In this document: positions 10,301 through 23,157 of the stretch, piece by piece
How the letters are laid out: the number at the start of each line of letters is the position of its first letter
Numbering within the stretch: position 1 is the first letter of the stretch
Origin: Hevea brasiliensis
Lineage: Eukaryota > Streptophyta > Magnoliopsida > Malpighiales > Euphorbiaceae
Assembly (NCBI RefSeq): GCF_030052815.1
Contig: NC_079501.1
Span: 86,871,849-86,935,848, forward strand
DNA: 64,000 bases
Reading direction: 5' to 3'
Translations under genes and position numbers: made by a program
Notes under the pieces: generated by a model
The model's database searches: none
Told to the model about the DNA's origin: nothing
Seen by the model: the letters and a program-made list of their open reading frames with translations, nothing else

Positions 10301-13177
10301 TGTAAGGGGGACAGCCCGCTACCCCACGAAGATTGGCCAAACCCAGCCAAGCTGTAGGCCTATGAGATGGCTAAAGGGTACAATTGATGAGAAAGAGAAG
10401 TTTGGCAGATACTTTTATAAATATGGAAAAGTATAGGGGGGTATGAAAACCGGGACATATTGATGTCTCCTCCTGTCAGGTTCCACTTCATCCCAAATGC
10501 TCTTTAGGGGGATGTGACTAGTTGGCCACTGGTGAGCACAATCGGGCCCAGCTAGTTGCTATAGTTTAGTGTAAAGCTCTCCACCATCCCCGAAGTCACT
10601 GGCGCAAGGGCGTGACTCTAAGTGAGCTCCCTACATACTCATTGTCCTAGGCGGCGGGCATTGTGCTCTAGTGAGGGAGGAGCTCGGTGTCTCCATGAAG
10701 AAGGTGTTAGTAGTATGCCCTAGAGCATATCATTTAGTATGTATCTTGTACATCTTTTATTAATAAAAGGCATTTTCACTTTTCCGTTTACATAATATAT
10801 TTATGTGTAATAGAAAAGGTACATTGATATTTTGTTAGAAATTCTATTCTTAAGCTGTTAAGAATATGAGTGACAATATTTCTAGCACAAAGTATCATAA
10901 ATAGGTTCACAATCGAGGATACTTCACAATAAGGGCATGACTTATCCAGAAAGATTGTATTCATGTTTGTTCCCAAGTTATTTATATGAGATATAAATAA
11001 GATGGAATGGTGAGTCTCATGCCATATGACAAACATGATAGGCACTTATACATGATAAGTAGGTCGAACTAGTGACACTTATAACAAGCACATGGAGTTT
11101 ACTCTTGCCAATGTATTGTCATAAATCATATCAGTGCATATAATCTTTAGACCTGAGATAGCACAGTTATCTTGTATATAGGTGGTTTGAGTTTGATACT
11201 GCTTTCATACTTGTACTATGTATGGGTATATGGGCATGTGTTGGCTCCTACTAGTTATATATGGAGGTAGGTATTGATCAAGATGAAATTTGTTCCTCTA
11301 AGTAAATAGGGATAAAATCCTATGTTCATTTAATTGTTCTTGATGTTTCAAGTTCCTGGCCAGGACAGATAGATTTAATCAGAAAAGAGTTTCTGATGAG
11401 AAAAATCTTTTAATCAAGAACTGAAATTAAAAGAGAACATAATATTCATAGCAAATGGAGTTTGACATAAACCATGACTCCAGCTTGAATTGGGATTTTG
11501 TACTAGAGAGATTCTAGTGCATGGTAACATATGATTATAGGTTCATTTAAGGTAAACCTTATTACTAATTGGGTGGCCATGGCATGCTATGCTAGGTGTT
11601 AACCAAGGTCTATGAGATGCATAAAATGGTTTAGAGAAATCATTTATGGTAAGAAAGAGTTCTGATGATATTAAGAGTTGATATCATATCTCATTGCCAA
11701 TTAGTGATGAGCCTAGTAAGTCACACACATACACAAGTAATCACCAAATTAAATATGATTTAATTAATTAATTAAAGAGTTTAATTGATTAATTAAATAG
11801 GTTTGGTTTGCAATTAGATTGCAAAGTCTCTAGCATGACTTGAAACCAAATCTAGATTATTGGATGTATAGTATAAGTTAAATTTATATTTAAAGTGTTT
11901 AAATATGAATTTAATTAATGAGAAATTAATTAATAAAGATTAATTAATTGATTTATATTTGATATAAATTGATTAGAAGAAGAAAAATAATTATTTTGGG
12001 TTGAGAACTCAAAATTAAAGACACAGGGGCATTTTGGTCATTTCGCAGGGTGACATGTGGCACCATGAGATGGTGATACATGGTACTACACATAAGCTTG
12101 CCAAATATCTTTTAATCATGTAAGATGATTAAAATTAAGATTAAATATAGGTTTGACACTTGGCACAATGTGATTGGATCAATTAGACCTAGAGCCAATC
12201 AGAAGGTGACATGTGGCAAGGGTTTTAAGTGGTGACCTAGCTATATAAGTGTTGTTATGAAAAGAAAAATCACAACCAGCTGCTGCCTCCCATTTGTGCC
12301 GCCACCCTTGAGGCTCCCATTCTCTCTTCTTCTTCATCTCTCATCAATTTCAAGAGATTAGCAAATAATCTCTTGAATTAAAAATACTAGAAATTATTTC
12401 TAGTGTCCTGTTTACATCTTTAATCTCTTAAAAGGCAAAACTTGATTTTCTAATTCATAGAAAAAGCTTTAAAAGCTGTTCAAGGGCTACCATAGGTGAA
12501 CTTGGTGTGGACAAGCTAGAGAGACAACATCTGGTGTCCTAAAGATGTATCCCAAAGGTACAAATATGCTGCAGTGTATCAAGAGGTTAGTGTATTTGTT
12601 CTTGATCTAATCTAGGGTTCTAAAATTAATCTGATTAATTCTAAAATCTTAAATGGCAAATACAGATCCAAAAACATATTAAAAGAGTTTTAATATGTTG
12701 TTTATCATTGAAATCAAATAGATAAAAATAAATCTTGCATGATGCATGTGACCCTAGGTGAAAATTTTTGAATTCAATAGTATAAATTTGTGTTTTTCAT
12801 GCTTCTGCTCCTTCAGAAGGAGCTTCATAAACACTTTAAGGTAGAGGCGCTTGTAGTGCGCAAATCTCCTAGGCTGAGGTTTCTACCTAAGGCTGACAAT
12901 GCTACTCGGTATAGGGGAACAAATCTTATACATTGGCTTGGGTTCAGCCATACGGTCGGATGATGCTTATGGATGTACACGATGAGGGGCGACATCGTGC
13001 TACAAGGAATGTTAATACTCAATTATCGGGCTAGATACTTGGAAGACCCTCAATAAGAATATTTGAGATCCTCTATAAGGGGAAAAGTCCTTGATTATGA
13101 GTTGGCTGGCCTAGATTGGGAGGAAGTCTAGGCGCCACTCGGGACTACTATCCGGGCTAGGAAGTGGCCCTGTGACA
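10301..13177 (+). repeat. 5' LTR of the LARD-like element, interrupted at 10704
   Basis: The LTR is 10301-10704 plus 12821-13177, together 761 bases, exactly the length of the 3' LTR. The break carries a 5-bp duplication GAAGG (10700-10704 and 12816-12820). By eye the first 400 bases differ from the 3' LTR at roughly 8-9% of sites, mostly C/T and G/A transitions, so the insertion is not recent. Confidence 0.85.
10705..12815 (+). mobile_element. Solo LTR, 2.1 kb, TGTTAG...CTTCA
   Basis: Begins TGTTAGTAGTATGCCC, ends in CTTCA and is flanked by GAAGG on both sides. It lacks primer site, polypurine tract and coding sequence, so it is best explained by recombination between two LTRs of a full element. 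A TATA-like CTATATAAG near 12239 would place the transcript start about 550 bases before its end. The same LTR family, truncated, occupies 1-1075. Confidence 0.8.
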
Positions 13178-16084
13178 GTTGGTATCAGAGCAAGGTAAAT
13201 GCTCATAATGGATAATAATCAATACCTCCCTTGAGAAACCTTTGGTTGTACCATGCATATGAGATACAAAAATAAAGAGAAACGATGGAAAGTGATGGTT
13301 ATCAAATAAAGCAATGAAAGCTAATCGTGTGTTCACCTCAAGGAAGGGTGAGCGGAGTATATAACTCTAAAATGGGTGAAGGACATGATGTCCTCATTAG
13401 AAACATATTATGGCATGCACAGTGTATAAGTGATATAGTGTGCAAGTGAGTATTCTTTATGTTGTGGAGTCCTTAAGCGGTGGTCTACGAGAGTGTAGTA
13501 CACCAATTGAGGATCGTCAATATAAAGGGTGCTAACGTGGGCAAAACTTGGTGCAAAATTGTCAAATGACATTCGTTGAGCAAGTAACATTATTTGAGAC
13601 TTTGGTCAGTAAAAAATGAGATGATCGATATTGAGAAAACTTTGGGATATATGGGGCAAATGGTATTCCCAAAACCATTGGATGGTGAATGACCCCTGTC
13701 GGGCGATGAGATACAATACTCAGGATTGCTTATAAGACTGTAAAAGTCTTCAGGATGGGGGGGATGAGTAAGCCCCAAGGATTAATAAGTGATTGCAAAT
13801 TGTTAAGACTATGAAAGCCTTCAAAGGCATGGGGTGGGTTATCCCCAAGAGTTGTGGAATTGATAGCACATCTCACTGAGATGGTGGCTTACCCTTAGTT
13901 GGGTTAAGAGCCGAAATAATCGGGAGCTACTTATTGGCTATGAAATCCCTTAAAATATTATGGGATGTAATACCTTAACGGATTGCTAAGCCTGTGAAGT
14001 ATTCTGTGTGGGTAAAGAGATGGGAAATTTGAGATGGCTTCACGGTTGTGAAAACCTTCGGAGTGATGGGTCGAAATACCCTAATTGATATTGAGACAGT
14101 TGTTTTCTCCCCTGGAGACCAACCATCATTGTTGGCTACCATAACCTTCAAATGAAGGATGAGACATGTATAGAGTCCCTTGAGATAAGAACGTTGCTAT
14201 TCTATGGACAACATAGCAAATGAAACTGTTGCTAGAGTGTAACTTAAGACGAGATGGTCATTGAATGCCATGATGGCAAGTTCGAATTATGCATGGATTC
14301 TATTGAATCCCAATTAATTACGAGGCAATATTTGCTAAAAGTTACAGAAGCTAAAATCAGTTACGAGATGAATTTGGAAAAGGGATAGGTGGATCCTAAA
14401 TCATGTTGCGTAGAGATTGAATTGGCTTATGATAAGCCTAGAAATGGTAAGAAACCTAAATATAAATTTGGATGTAATGAGTGGTAACACAAGAAAGGGT
14501 AGAGGCCCAATCGTGCATACAAGCACCATGAAGTTGCGTTAACAAATAGTAGCATGAATATTCATACAAACTCGAAGTCTTAGATGCTTGGTACTGGTAA
14601 CCAGGTCATAATGAGATGGTGGTTGTGAGAGCCACATTGTGACAAAAGTGGTGATACCACGCATGGGAGGGCTACATGCCTCATTAGATGTAATCTTTTG
14701 AGGAGAGGGTAGTGACCCCATGATGAATGGGTGTGCAAATGGAGCTTGAGGCCACCTTTGATACCTATGAATTGAGAATACATAGAAAAGGCTAAGCAGG
14801 AATCAAGTGAAATCAAGTTATGGGCAAACAAATGATCTTGGGTCACAATTGTGATGATAATGGTGTCGAATAGAGTTCTAGACATCCGTGGGAGATCTAA
14901 GCAATTGTGATGGCCAAGCATTTAGGTTGTGATAACAAGATGAGCTTGATGATTGTGGCAGTTGTGTATATGTGTTTTTCACTGAGGAAACAAAAAATGA
15001 AAAGCATGTGGAACAAGAGAAGTTCCCTCGATGCAATCTTATGAAAATTTTGCAGGTGAAGAGTGTAATCATAAGCAACATGGTATCCCTTTGAGGTGTT
15101 AACCACATCCCAACTGGAAGATGAGAACTAGTCAAAAGGTGGAGATCTCAAGAAGAACATGAACGCAAAGCTCACTTGTTGTGCTCAAGAGGCATTGAAA
15201 CCAAACAGGAAGAGAACAAAGTGAGCAGAAGCAATTGGTAGCAGAAAATTATTTATCATCGAAAGGCGGTAGCATCAAGAGATGGATAAACGAACAATGG
15301 GTGTGCAGTAAGAAATGAGGACAAGCCTAACTTGAGCAATGAGTCCCACGAACATAATGCAAGTCCCAAAGGAGAACATGGTGATACACAAAAATAGGCA
15401 ATGTGTAAGTTTCTCTATTCATTTACATGATGACTTTATTATTGGCAGCAATAATATCATAGCATGGTTCCAAAATTGGATACCATTACTTCCGTATGCT
15501 TGAGTTCATACATAACACTATTGTTTTGTATTGTGATTATTTTGCGAGGTACTCATAGTGGTGCAACCATAATGTAAAGCCATGAGAATAACTTGGCGAA
15601 GGCCCGATGATATTCATGCAGAGCCGTGCTAATCACAATATGGAGAAATGAAGGATCGAAGGAACCATCACAAAACGAGCCATAGAGAATTAAATGGGGG
15701 GGAGTATGTAGATGATTGAATGGATCAATCAAAGTAAGAACTCACTGGAATGCAGCACAGTGACAACCATAGTCAACAGGGTCGTCAACTGTCTAAGTGG
15801 GGGAGAATGTCACAAGGAAGAATATGGTACTTCCATCATTAATCAAGCGGGGCAACTAGGCTACAATCATAACATGACGATGATACGAAGAATGTGTATG
15901 AACACGCAAGTCGATATGAAGATGCATAAGAGAATCATGAAATTTATATGTGAGGACCAGACATGGAGAATGACATGAAGAGGCACAAGATGTTCGGGAG
16001 AGCTTTATTCAACAAGAGGCAAAAGAGGAGAGAAGGTGTTCAGGGCAAATCGATGAGGACATCGATTGTCTAAGTGGGGGAGAA
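13178..16084 (+). repeat. Internal region of the LARD-like element, non-coding
   Basis: Starts with the primer site and ends with the polypurine tract. About 13617-14100 contains degenerate tandem units of roughly 60-90 bases, each with an AAGACT-type arm pair and a GGGG...CCCC arm pair that could fold (described under findings). A second copy of the polypurine context (TCTAAGTGGGGGAGAATGT) lies at about 15792-15810. Frames such as 15712-15978 overlap that tract and are not convincing genes. Confidence 0.6.
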
Positions 16085-16845
16085 TGTAAGGGGGACAGCC
16101 CATTACCCCAAGAAGATTGGCCAAACCCAGCCAAGTTGTAGGCCTATGAGATGGCTAAAGGGTACAATTGATGAGAAAGAGAAGTTTGGCGGACACTTTT
16201 ATGAATAAGGAAAAGTATAGGGGGGTGTGACAGCCGAGACATATTGATGTCTCCTCCTGCCAGGTTTCACTTTGTCCCAAATGCTCTTTAGGGGGGTATG
16301 ACTAGTTGGCCACTAGTGAGCACAATCGGGCCCAACTAATTGCTATAGTTTGGTGTAAAGCTCTCTACCATCCCCGAGGTCATTGGTACAAGGGTGTGAC
16401 TCTAAGTGAGCTCCCTACGTACTCATTGTACTAGGCGGCGGGCATCATGCTCTAGTAAGAGAGGAGCTCAGTGTCTTCATGAAGAAAGAGCTTCATGGAC
16501 ACAACAAGGTCGAGGGGCTTGTAGTGCACGAATCTCTTAGGCCGAGGTTTCTACCTAGGGCTGACAATGCTACTCAGTATAAGGGAATAAATCTTATACA
16601 TTGGCTTGGGTTCAGCCATACGGTCGGATGATGCTTATGGATGTACACGATGAGGGGCGACATCGTGCTACAAGGAATGTTAATACTCAATTATCAGGCT
16701 AGATACTTGAAAGACCCTCAATAAAAATATTTGAGATCCTCTATAAGGGGAAAAGTCCTTGATTACCACTTGGTTGGCCTAGATTGGGAGGAAGTCTAAG
16801 CGCCGCATGCGACTACTATCCGAGCTAGAAAGTGGCCCCGTGACA
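16085..16845 (+). repeat. 3' LTR of the LARD-like element
   Basis: 761 bases, uninterrupted, TGTAAG to TGACA, directly followed by the CATAA duplication. It defines the empty-site sequence (CATGAAGAAAGAGCTTCATG) that proves the 2.1-kb insertion in the 5' LTR. Confidence 0.88.
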
Positions 16846-16850
16846 CATAA

Positions 16851-17947
16851 AAGGAGGACAGAAAGAGTAATCTCCAATCTCCATCCAGTTGTTGCCATTC
16901 CTACAAACAATTGAGAGTTAGTAAGTAGTGTATCTTTTCTTTCTAAACTTTCGGTAGACTCAGCGTCAGTGTTGATAGCTAAGGCTGAGAGGTGCTCCTT
17001 TTTTAATTTACTATCTTAGCTGGACTCCAACAAAAATAAAAAATTATTATTATAAAGTTCCACTAAATTACGCTATTTTTTTTTAAATGACTAAATTACT
17101 CTATTAAACAATATTTGTGGATGACGATAAATTTACAATATTTTTCATAAATATAATCATTTTTCAAATTTTTTTGGATTTATTTTAATAAATTAAAATT
17201 AAAATTAAAATATTAATTTATGTTACTAAAAAATAATTCTATGGTTAAAATCGTTAATTTAAAAAAAAATAAAAACCAAATTATAAAATAGAAATTAAAT
17301 TAAAAAAAAGACAAATATAAATATAGCTTTTTGAACTTTTAACGAAGACACGTAATAAAGTAATTCAAATGCTCATCGCCCTTTACAATTCCAAAGTAAA
17401 TGGAGGACCCCACCCTTTAAATGATTGACCTTTTGAAATTTGACAGGCTGCTCTTTGTAAGCACATGCATGTAGGCCACTGTCATCTTTTTTGGAGAGCT
17501 TCTATTAGAATTTCCGACTCAGAGCAAAGTAAGAAAATTTTTATTGAAAGAATTCATGTATAAAATATATAATAAATAAAAATAACATAAAATATCAAAT
17601 TTATAAAAATTTTTATTAATTTAAAAAAATTATAATAAAATTTCTATAATAATTATTAATTAAATTGAAATAAACTTTCATTTATTATCAAGAAAAGTAT
17701 CTGTACAAAATTATATATCATACACACCAGAAAAAAAAAAAGTGAGAACAAACAATCAACCTATACGAATGTTGTTGCTATAGAATCATTTTCTGTTTTA
17801 TCTCTTATAAGGTGGCAGTCAAGTTCAATATATTTTGTCATCTTGTGAAATATTGAGTTTTGATAATGATAAAATTTTAATATTTTTCATAAATATGATT
17901 ACTGCTCATAAAATTATTTTGAATTTATTTAAATAAATTAAAATTAA
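16851..17947. repeat. A+T-rich spacer with a partial, older copy of the duplicated unit start
   Basis: About 16957-17330 resembles the first 400 bases of the 3.6-kb unit (GCGTCAG...GAGGCTGAGAG, TTAGCTGGACTCCAAC, GTTCCACTAAATTAC), more diverged than the two main units. About 17430-17530 resembles the AATTGACAGGCT segment of the NLR-upstream repeat. No coding signal. Confidence 0.5.
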
Positions 17948-18468
17948 ATTATTAAATTAAAAGAAAATAATGAAAATTATATTATAGAATGAGAAATTAA
18001 ATTAAGAAGGATCCTTTCTTTTTTTAATAAATTGCTAGAGAGCATTGAAACGAAAGTTGTTTGTTGATTTTAAGCTTTGTTAAACAATGGGCAAATACCA
18101 TTGGCTTTTCTGTTGACATGTGAAATGGAGGCTTAATTTTCCAAGGTCCACTGTTCTGGACATTTTAGAAAGTTTCTATCAGAATTTCCAACTCAGGTTC
18201 TAGGATTATTAAATTAAAAGAAAATAATGAAAATTATATTATAGAATGAGAAATTAAATTAAGAAGGATCCCTTTTTTTTTTTTTTTTTAATAAATTGCT
18301 ACAGAGCATTGAAACGAAAGTTGTTTGTTGAATTTAAGCTTTGTTAAACAATGGGCAAATACCATTGGCTTTTCTGTTGACATGTGAAATGGAGGCTTAA
18401 TTTTCCAAGGTCTACTGTTCTTGACATTTTAGAAAGTTTCTATCAGAATTTCCAACTCAGGTTCTAGG
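17948..18468 (+). repeat. Direct tandem duplication, 257 + 264 bp
   Basis: Copy 1 is 17948-18204 and copy 2 is 18205-18468. They are nearly identical apart from a longer T-run in copy 2 (about 18272-18290) and a few substitutions. Shared landmarks are AAACAATGGGCAAATACC and ACATTTTAGAAAGTTTC. No coding content. The high identity suggests a recent duplication. Confidence 0.9.
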
Positions 18469-18805
18469 ATTAAGGATAAATATAGGGTGGAGTTAGAAAA
18501 TTTTTATTGAAGGAATTTATGTATAAAATATATAATAAATAGAATAGCACAAAATATCAAATAATAAGAAAGTTTACCAATTCAAAAAAATTATAACAAA
18601 AATTTCTATAATAAATATAAGTGTTAAAAAATTATAGTTTTAATTATTATATTACTCCATAACATAAATTATATTATTTTAAAAACAAAATTAGTGGGCA
18701 TACAAATTATTATATTAAATCCTTATAAAAAATTCATTGACTCAAAGCTAAAAATAAATAAATAAATATAAATCCTAAAATAGATATGTAAAATTAGATA
18801 TCAAT
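18469..18805. other. A+T-rich spacer before the tandem units
   Basis: No gene, RNA or repeat boundary recognised apart from general similarity to the 17530-17600 segment (AATTTATGTATAAAATATATAATAAAT-like text). Confidence 0.5.
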
Positions 18806-21800
18806 AAAATTAGATAGCGTCAGCGTTGACAGCTGAGGCTGAGAGAGGTACTCGTTTTCAATTTGCTACATTGGTTGGACTCCAACAAAAATTAAAAATT
18901 ATTATTATTATTATTATAAAGTTCCACTAAATTACCCCATTAAGCAATATTTGTTGATAATGATAAATTTTTAATATTTTTCCATAAATATGATCATTGA
19001 TCAATTTTTTTTTGATTTATTTTAGTAAATTAAAATTAAAATATTAATTTATTTTTCTTAAAAATAATTGTATGATTTATGTTTTTAAATTCGTTAAATT
19101 TAAAAGAAAATAATAAAAGCCATATTATAGAATGGGAAATTGAATGAAGAAGGAGACAAATATAACTTAATACAAAATTATAAATCATAAGAATTTTGAG
19201 CACACACGAGAGTCTATAATAATTCTAAAAAAAAAAAAACTATAGAGCTGAATAAATATAAAAAAATAGTAAAAATTGGTTATTCTAATTAGCAGCCTAT
19301 TAAAATTTTAGATTTAAGAAAAAAGATCAACGTGTAAAAAGGAAAAATATATGATTAAATTATTTTTTTACGAATTCTTGATTTATTAAAAAAATTTAAA
19401 ATTTGAAAAGAAAAATTAAAGACAAAAAGGAAAAATATAAAATTAAAAAATGTTCTACTTAATGTATTTAAATACAAAATTGTTATGGAAGATTTTATTT
19501 ATGGGGTTTTTCTCTTATTTAATCAAAATTATCACAATTTCTTAAATGATGATATTTTCTTGTATTGTTTTTTTCCTATTTAATAAAATTTATGAGAACA
19601 TTATTTTTATTTTTTCATTTAATACAATAAAATTTATTTTTTTTCCTCTTGTGTGATAAATAAAATATTATAATTATATTTATCTATTTAGAAGAATTAG
19701 AAAATTGAGATTCGAATTTAATTTTGTTAAGTGAATATACAGCTTTAATTATTAAATTAAATCATGTTAGATAAAATAAAATATTATAATTAATAATTAA
19801 ACTTAATATTAATGTAAAAAAATAAGAATTAATTTGATAGAATTTAGAATTATATATATTTTTTATTTAATAGAAATCATTATTTGACATTATTAAGGGA
19901 TGGAGGATAAATTAATGTCACAATCATTTGGCCAGCACTCAATTTGGCATTATCTTAAAAAAAAATTGACAGGCTTTGTAACCATGTGTCTATATGCATC
20001 GTCTCTATTTTTGGTGGGGCTCCGTTGGTAGTATTCCATTCCCACTAATTATAAAAATCCAATCAAAGAAAACATTGACGTTGACAAATTTAAAGACTTC
20101 TTAATAATTCAAAGAAAGAAAAGAAAATTAATCTCTCTCTTCTCTTTTCGTTATTATTTTTTTTTATAAAATATTGAATTTAATCTATATTTATTGAAAA
20201 ATTTTAATTTAATTATTTTTAATTTTTTATTTAAATTAAGCTAAAAATTTTAATTTAACCTTAATTTAGCTTAATGAGTATAATTTATGGGCTAAATTTT
20301 TTAATTTCTTAATTAAAATAGAAAATAAAAAGTTTAATTTTTTTATTTAAAACTAAATTTTTTGACTTAATCTCAAAAATTAAAAAACTTAATTTCTTAA
20401 TTTTTTTATTTTTAGACTAAATTGATTGAACTTAAATGAAAATTTTTAGGTTAACTTAAATAAAAAATTAAAAATAAATTAAATTAAACTTCCCTAATAA
20501 TACTATATATTTTCTAATCCTAATTTAACTTTGAAATTTTTATTATTAATTAGCGATAGAGCCTATTTTTTTCATTTATTTATTATCAATAAACTCAAAT
20601 TCATTCTCTATAGCTCAACATTTTCTTTTATTTCCTTCAGTTTGTGAAGTTTTTCTTTTTTGTTTTTTAACGTAGGATTTGATTTCTTAATATCATTATC
20701 TTATTTTTCTTTTATGAAATTTTTTTTTTCACGTTTTCTATGAAAAAAAGTCTCTCTTCTTCCTCTCTCCCTTCGTGTATGGTTTTCAGGGATTTTGAAC
20801 CAAACCAAGGAATTATATCAAACTAATAGGAACCATACCAAACCGAGATTATTTTGATACTTTTGTCTTGTTCTGATTCTTCACTAAGAACTGAACTAAA
20901 ATCGTATCGAAACTAAATTAAAATCATACCAAACCGGGAATCAAATTTATACATATGTTTTTATATGATTTTTTGGTTGTGTTATATGCTTTGAATACAA
21001 TTATATATATTCACACACACACACACACATATATATATAAAATTATGAACTAAATACAACATAATATTTTATTTTATTTTTTTTATATATTTTCTTAATA
21101 ATTTTAGTTAAAAATACATTAAATTACCTTATAATTTCTAATTATAAATATAATTATACCGTATATATGTTAATTATAATTATATTTATATCTTATATTT
21201 AAATCTTATATAATTAATAAATAATTAAAATGTATATTATATGATATACTTATATTACTTTATATGATATACTTAATTTTAAATTATATATACACTTTAT
21301 AGTTAATAATTATATAATTTATAAATAGCTAAAAGATATATTATACGATATATTATGTATTAATAATCTAATGTAAGACTTATATGTTAATTCAATTATG
21401 AATTTTTAAGGAAATAATTATATAAAATTATTTTAAGAATCAAGAATCAAATCGGAACTGTAGCGAATCGAACCGAAACAAAAAAATTAAAAACTGTACC
21501 GAATTAAAATCGAAACAACGAAAAGTCAAACTAAAATTGTATTGAAAATTTGAATTGGTTCTGATGTCTAGCAAATCTCAAATTAAATTAAAATCGCACA
21601 CTCTTATTTTCTTTTTTTAATTTATTTTATTTATATTTTTTAATAATTTTTAAATATGTATTTTTCTTTGAAATAGATATATATTTATTCTAAGTAAATT
21701 CTTATTGATAAATGAAAGAGAATACTCTCAATGATGGACATAGATGAAAGAGAGGTGTTGCTGGTTGGTAAGGGGTCTTTTGTTCCTAAATTTCTAGTGG

Positions 21801-22437
21801 ACCCACACGCTGGTCCTTATAGTTGAGGCCGAAAGTAAAGATGGTCATATACGCATTGATAGTTGGTGAGGGGTCTTTTGTTTCTAAATTTCTAGTGGAC
21901 CCACAAGCTGGCCTTATAAATGAAAGTAAAGATGGTCATATATGCATTGGTAGTTGGTGAGGGGTCTTTTCTTCCTAAATTTTTAGTAGATCCATGCGTT
22001 GTTATTTACGGCTGAAGCTAAGAGCTACTCCATTTTCTATTTGTTAGCTTAGCTCGACTCCAACAAAATTAATTATTTAGGAAGAATTACTATTATAATG
22101 CTATATCAAATTACTCCATAAAAAATACATATGTTGATAATGATAAATTTATAATATTTTCACAAATATGATCATTGTTCCAAAAAATTGTTGAATTTAT
22201 TTTAGTAAAACATATAATATTTATTATTAAATAATAACCAAAAAAATTATAAATATAATACTTTCTGTCTTTCTAATTAAAAAAAAATATACTCCTTATT
22301 TTTCAAACTATTAATTTTGGCTTTTTACTGATTATAAAATTTTAAATTTTTACCGTAATTCAATCTTCATACTTTAAAATAGACCAAATAATTTTAAAAT
22401 TAAATTGTACTTTAATTCTTTAAATATTATATTCTTT
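18806..22437 (+). repeat. Unit 1 of a 3.6-kb direct tandem duplication
   Basis: Starts AAAATTAGATAGCGTC and runs to AAATATTATATT..., where unit 2 begins with the same start sequence. It is colinear with unit 2 throughout. It includes the NLR-upstream-like stretch (19230-20750), a CA/TA microsatellite (about 21012-21040) and a roughly 100-bp minisatellite present three times at about 21755-21990. No coding frame is seen. Base composition is strongly A+T. Confidence 0.85.
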
Positions 22438-23157
22438 AAAATTAGATAGCGTCGTGATAAATTGATTGAGAGAGGTACTCGTTTTCAATTTGCTACCTTA
22501 GCTGGACTCCAACATAAATGAAAAATTATTATTATTATTATTGTTATTATAAAGTTCCACTAAATTACTCCATTAAGCAATATTTGTTGATAATGATAAA
22601 TTTTTAATATTTTTTCATAAATATGATCATTGATCAAATTTTTTTTTTGATTTATTTTAGTAAATTAAAATTAAAATATTAATTTATTTTTCTTAAAAAT
22701 AATTCTATGATTTATGTTTTTAAATTCGTTAAATTTAAAAGAAAATAATAAAATCCATATTATAGAATGGGAAATTGAATGAAGAAGGAGACGAATATAA
22801 TTTAATACAAAATTATAAATCATAAGAATTTTGAGCACACACGAGAGTCTATAATAGTTCTAAAAAAAAAACTATAGAGCTGAATAAATATAAAAAATAG
22901 TAAAAATTGGTTATTCTAATTAGGAGTCTATTAAAATTTTAGATTTAAGAAGAAAGATCAATTAAAATTTTAGATTTAAGAAGAAAGATCAACGTGTAAA
23001 AAGAAAAAATATATGATTAAATTATTTTTTTACGAATTCTTGATTTATTAAAAAAAATTTAAATTTGAAAGAAAAAATTAAAGACAAAAAGGAAAAATAT
23101 AAAATTAAAAAATGTTCTACTTAATGTATTTAAATACAAAATTGTTATGGAAGATTT

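Larger units (their letters stand above)
10301..16845 (+). mobile_element. Non-coding LTR retrotransposon (LARD-like) with nested solo LTR
   Basis: Ends are TGTAAGGGGG and CTGTGACA/CGTGACA, with a perfect 5-bp target duplication CATAA at 10296-10300 and 16846-16850. A primer site TGGTATCAGAGC follows the 5' LTR (13180-13191), and a polypurine tract AGTGGGGGAGAA precedes the 3' LTR (about 16073-16084). The internal region of 2.9 kb has no gag or pol; its longest frame is 88 codons without recognisable content. Without the nested insertion the element is about 4.4 kb. A non-autonomous LARD is the best reading; a fully eroded gypsy element is the alternative. Confidence 0.85.

Noticed and set aside
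14539..15135. Cluster of minus-strand frames (60-113 codons)
   Set aside because: They overlap each other in different frames, contain no domain and lie antisense in the non-coding element.
15712..15978. 88-codon frame in the LARD interior
   Set aside because: Overlaps the duplicated polypurine tract, no domain; likely chance.
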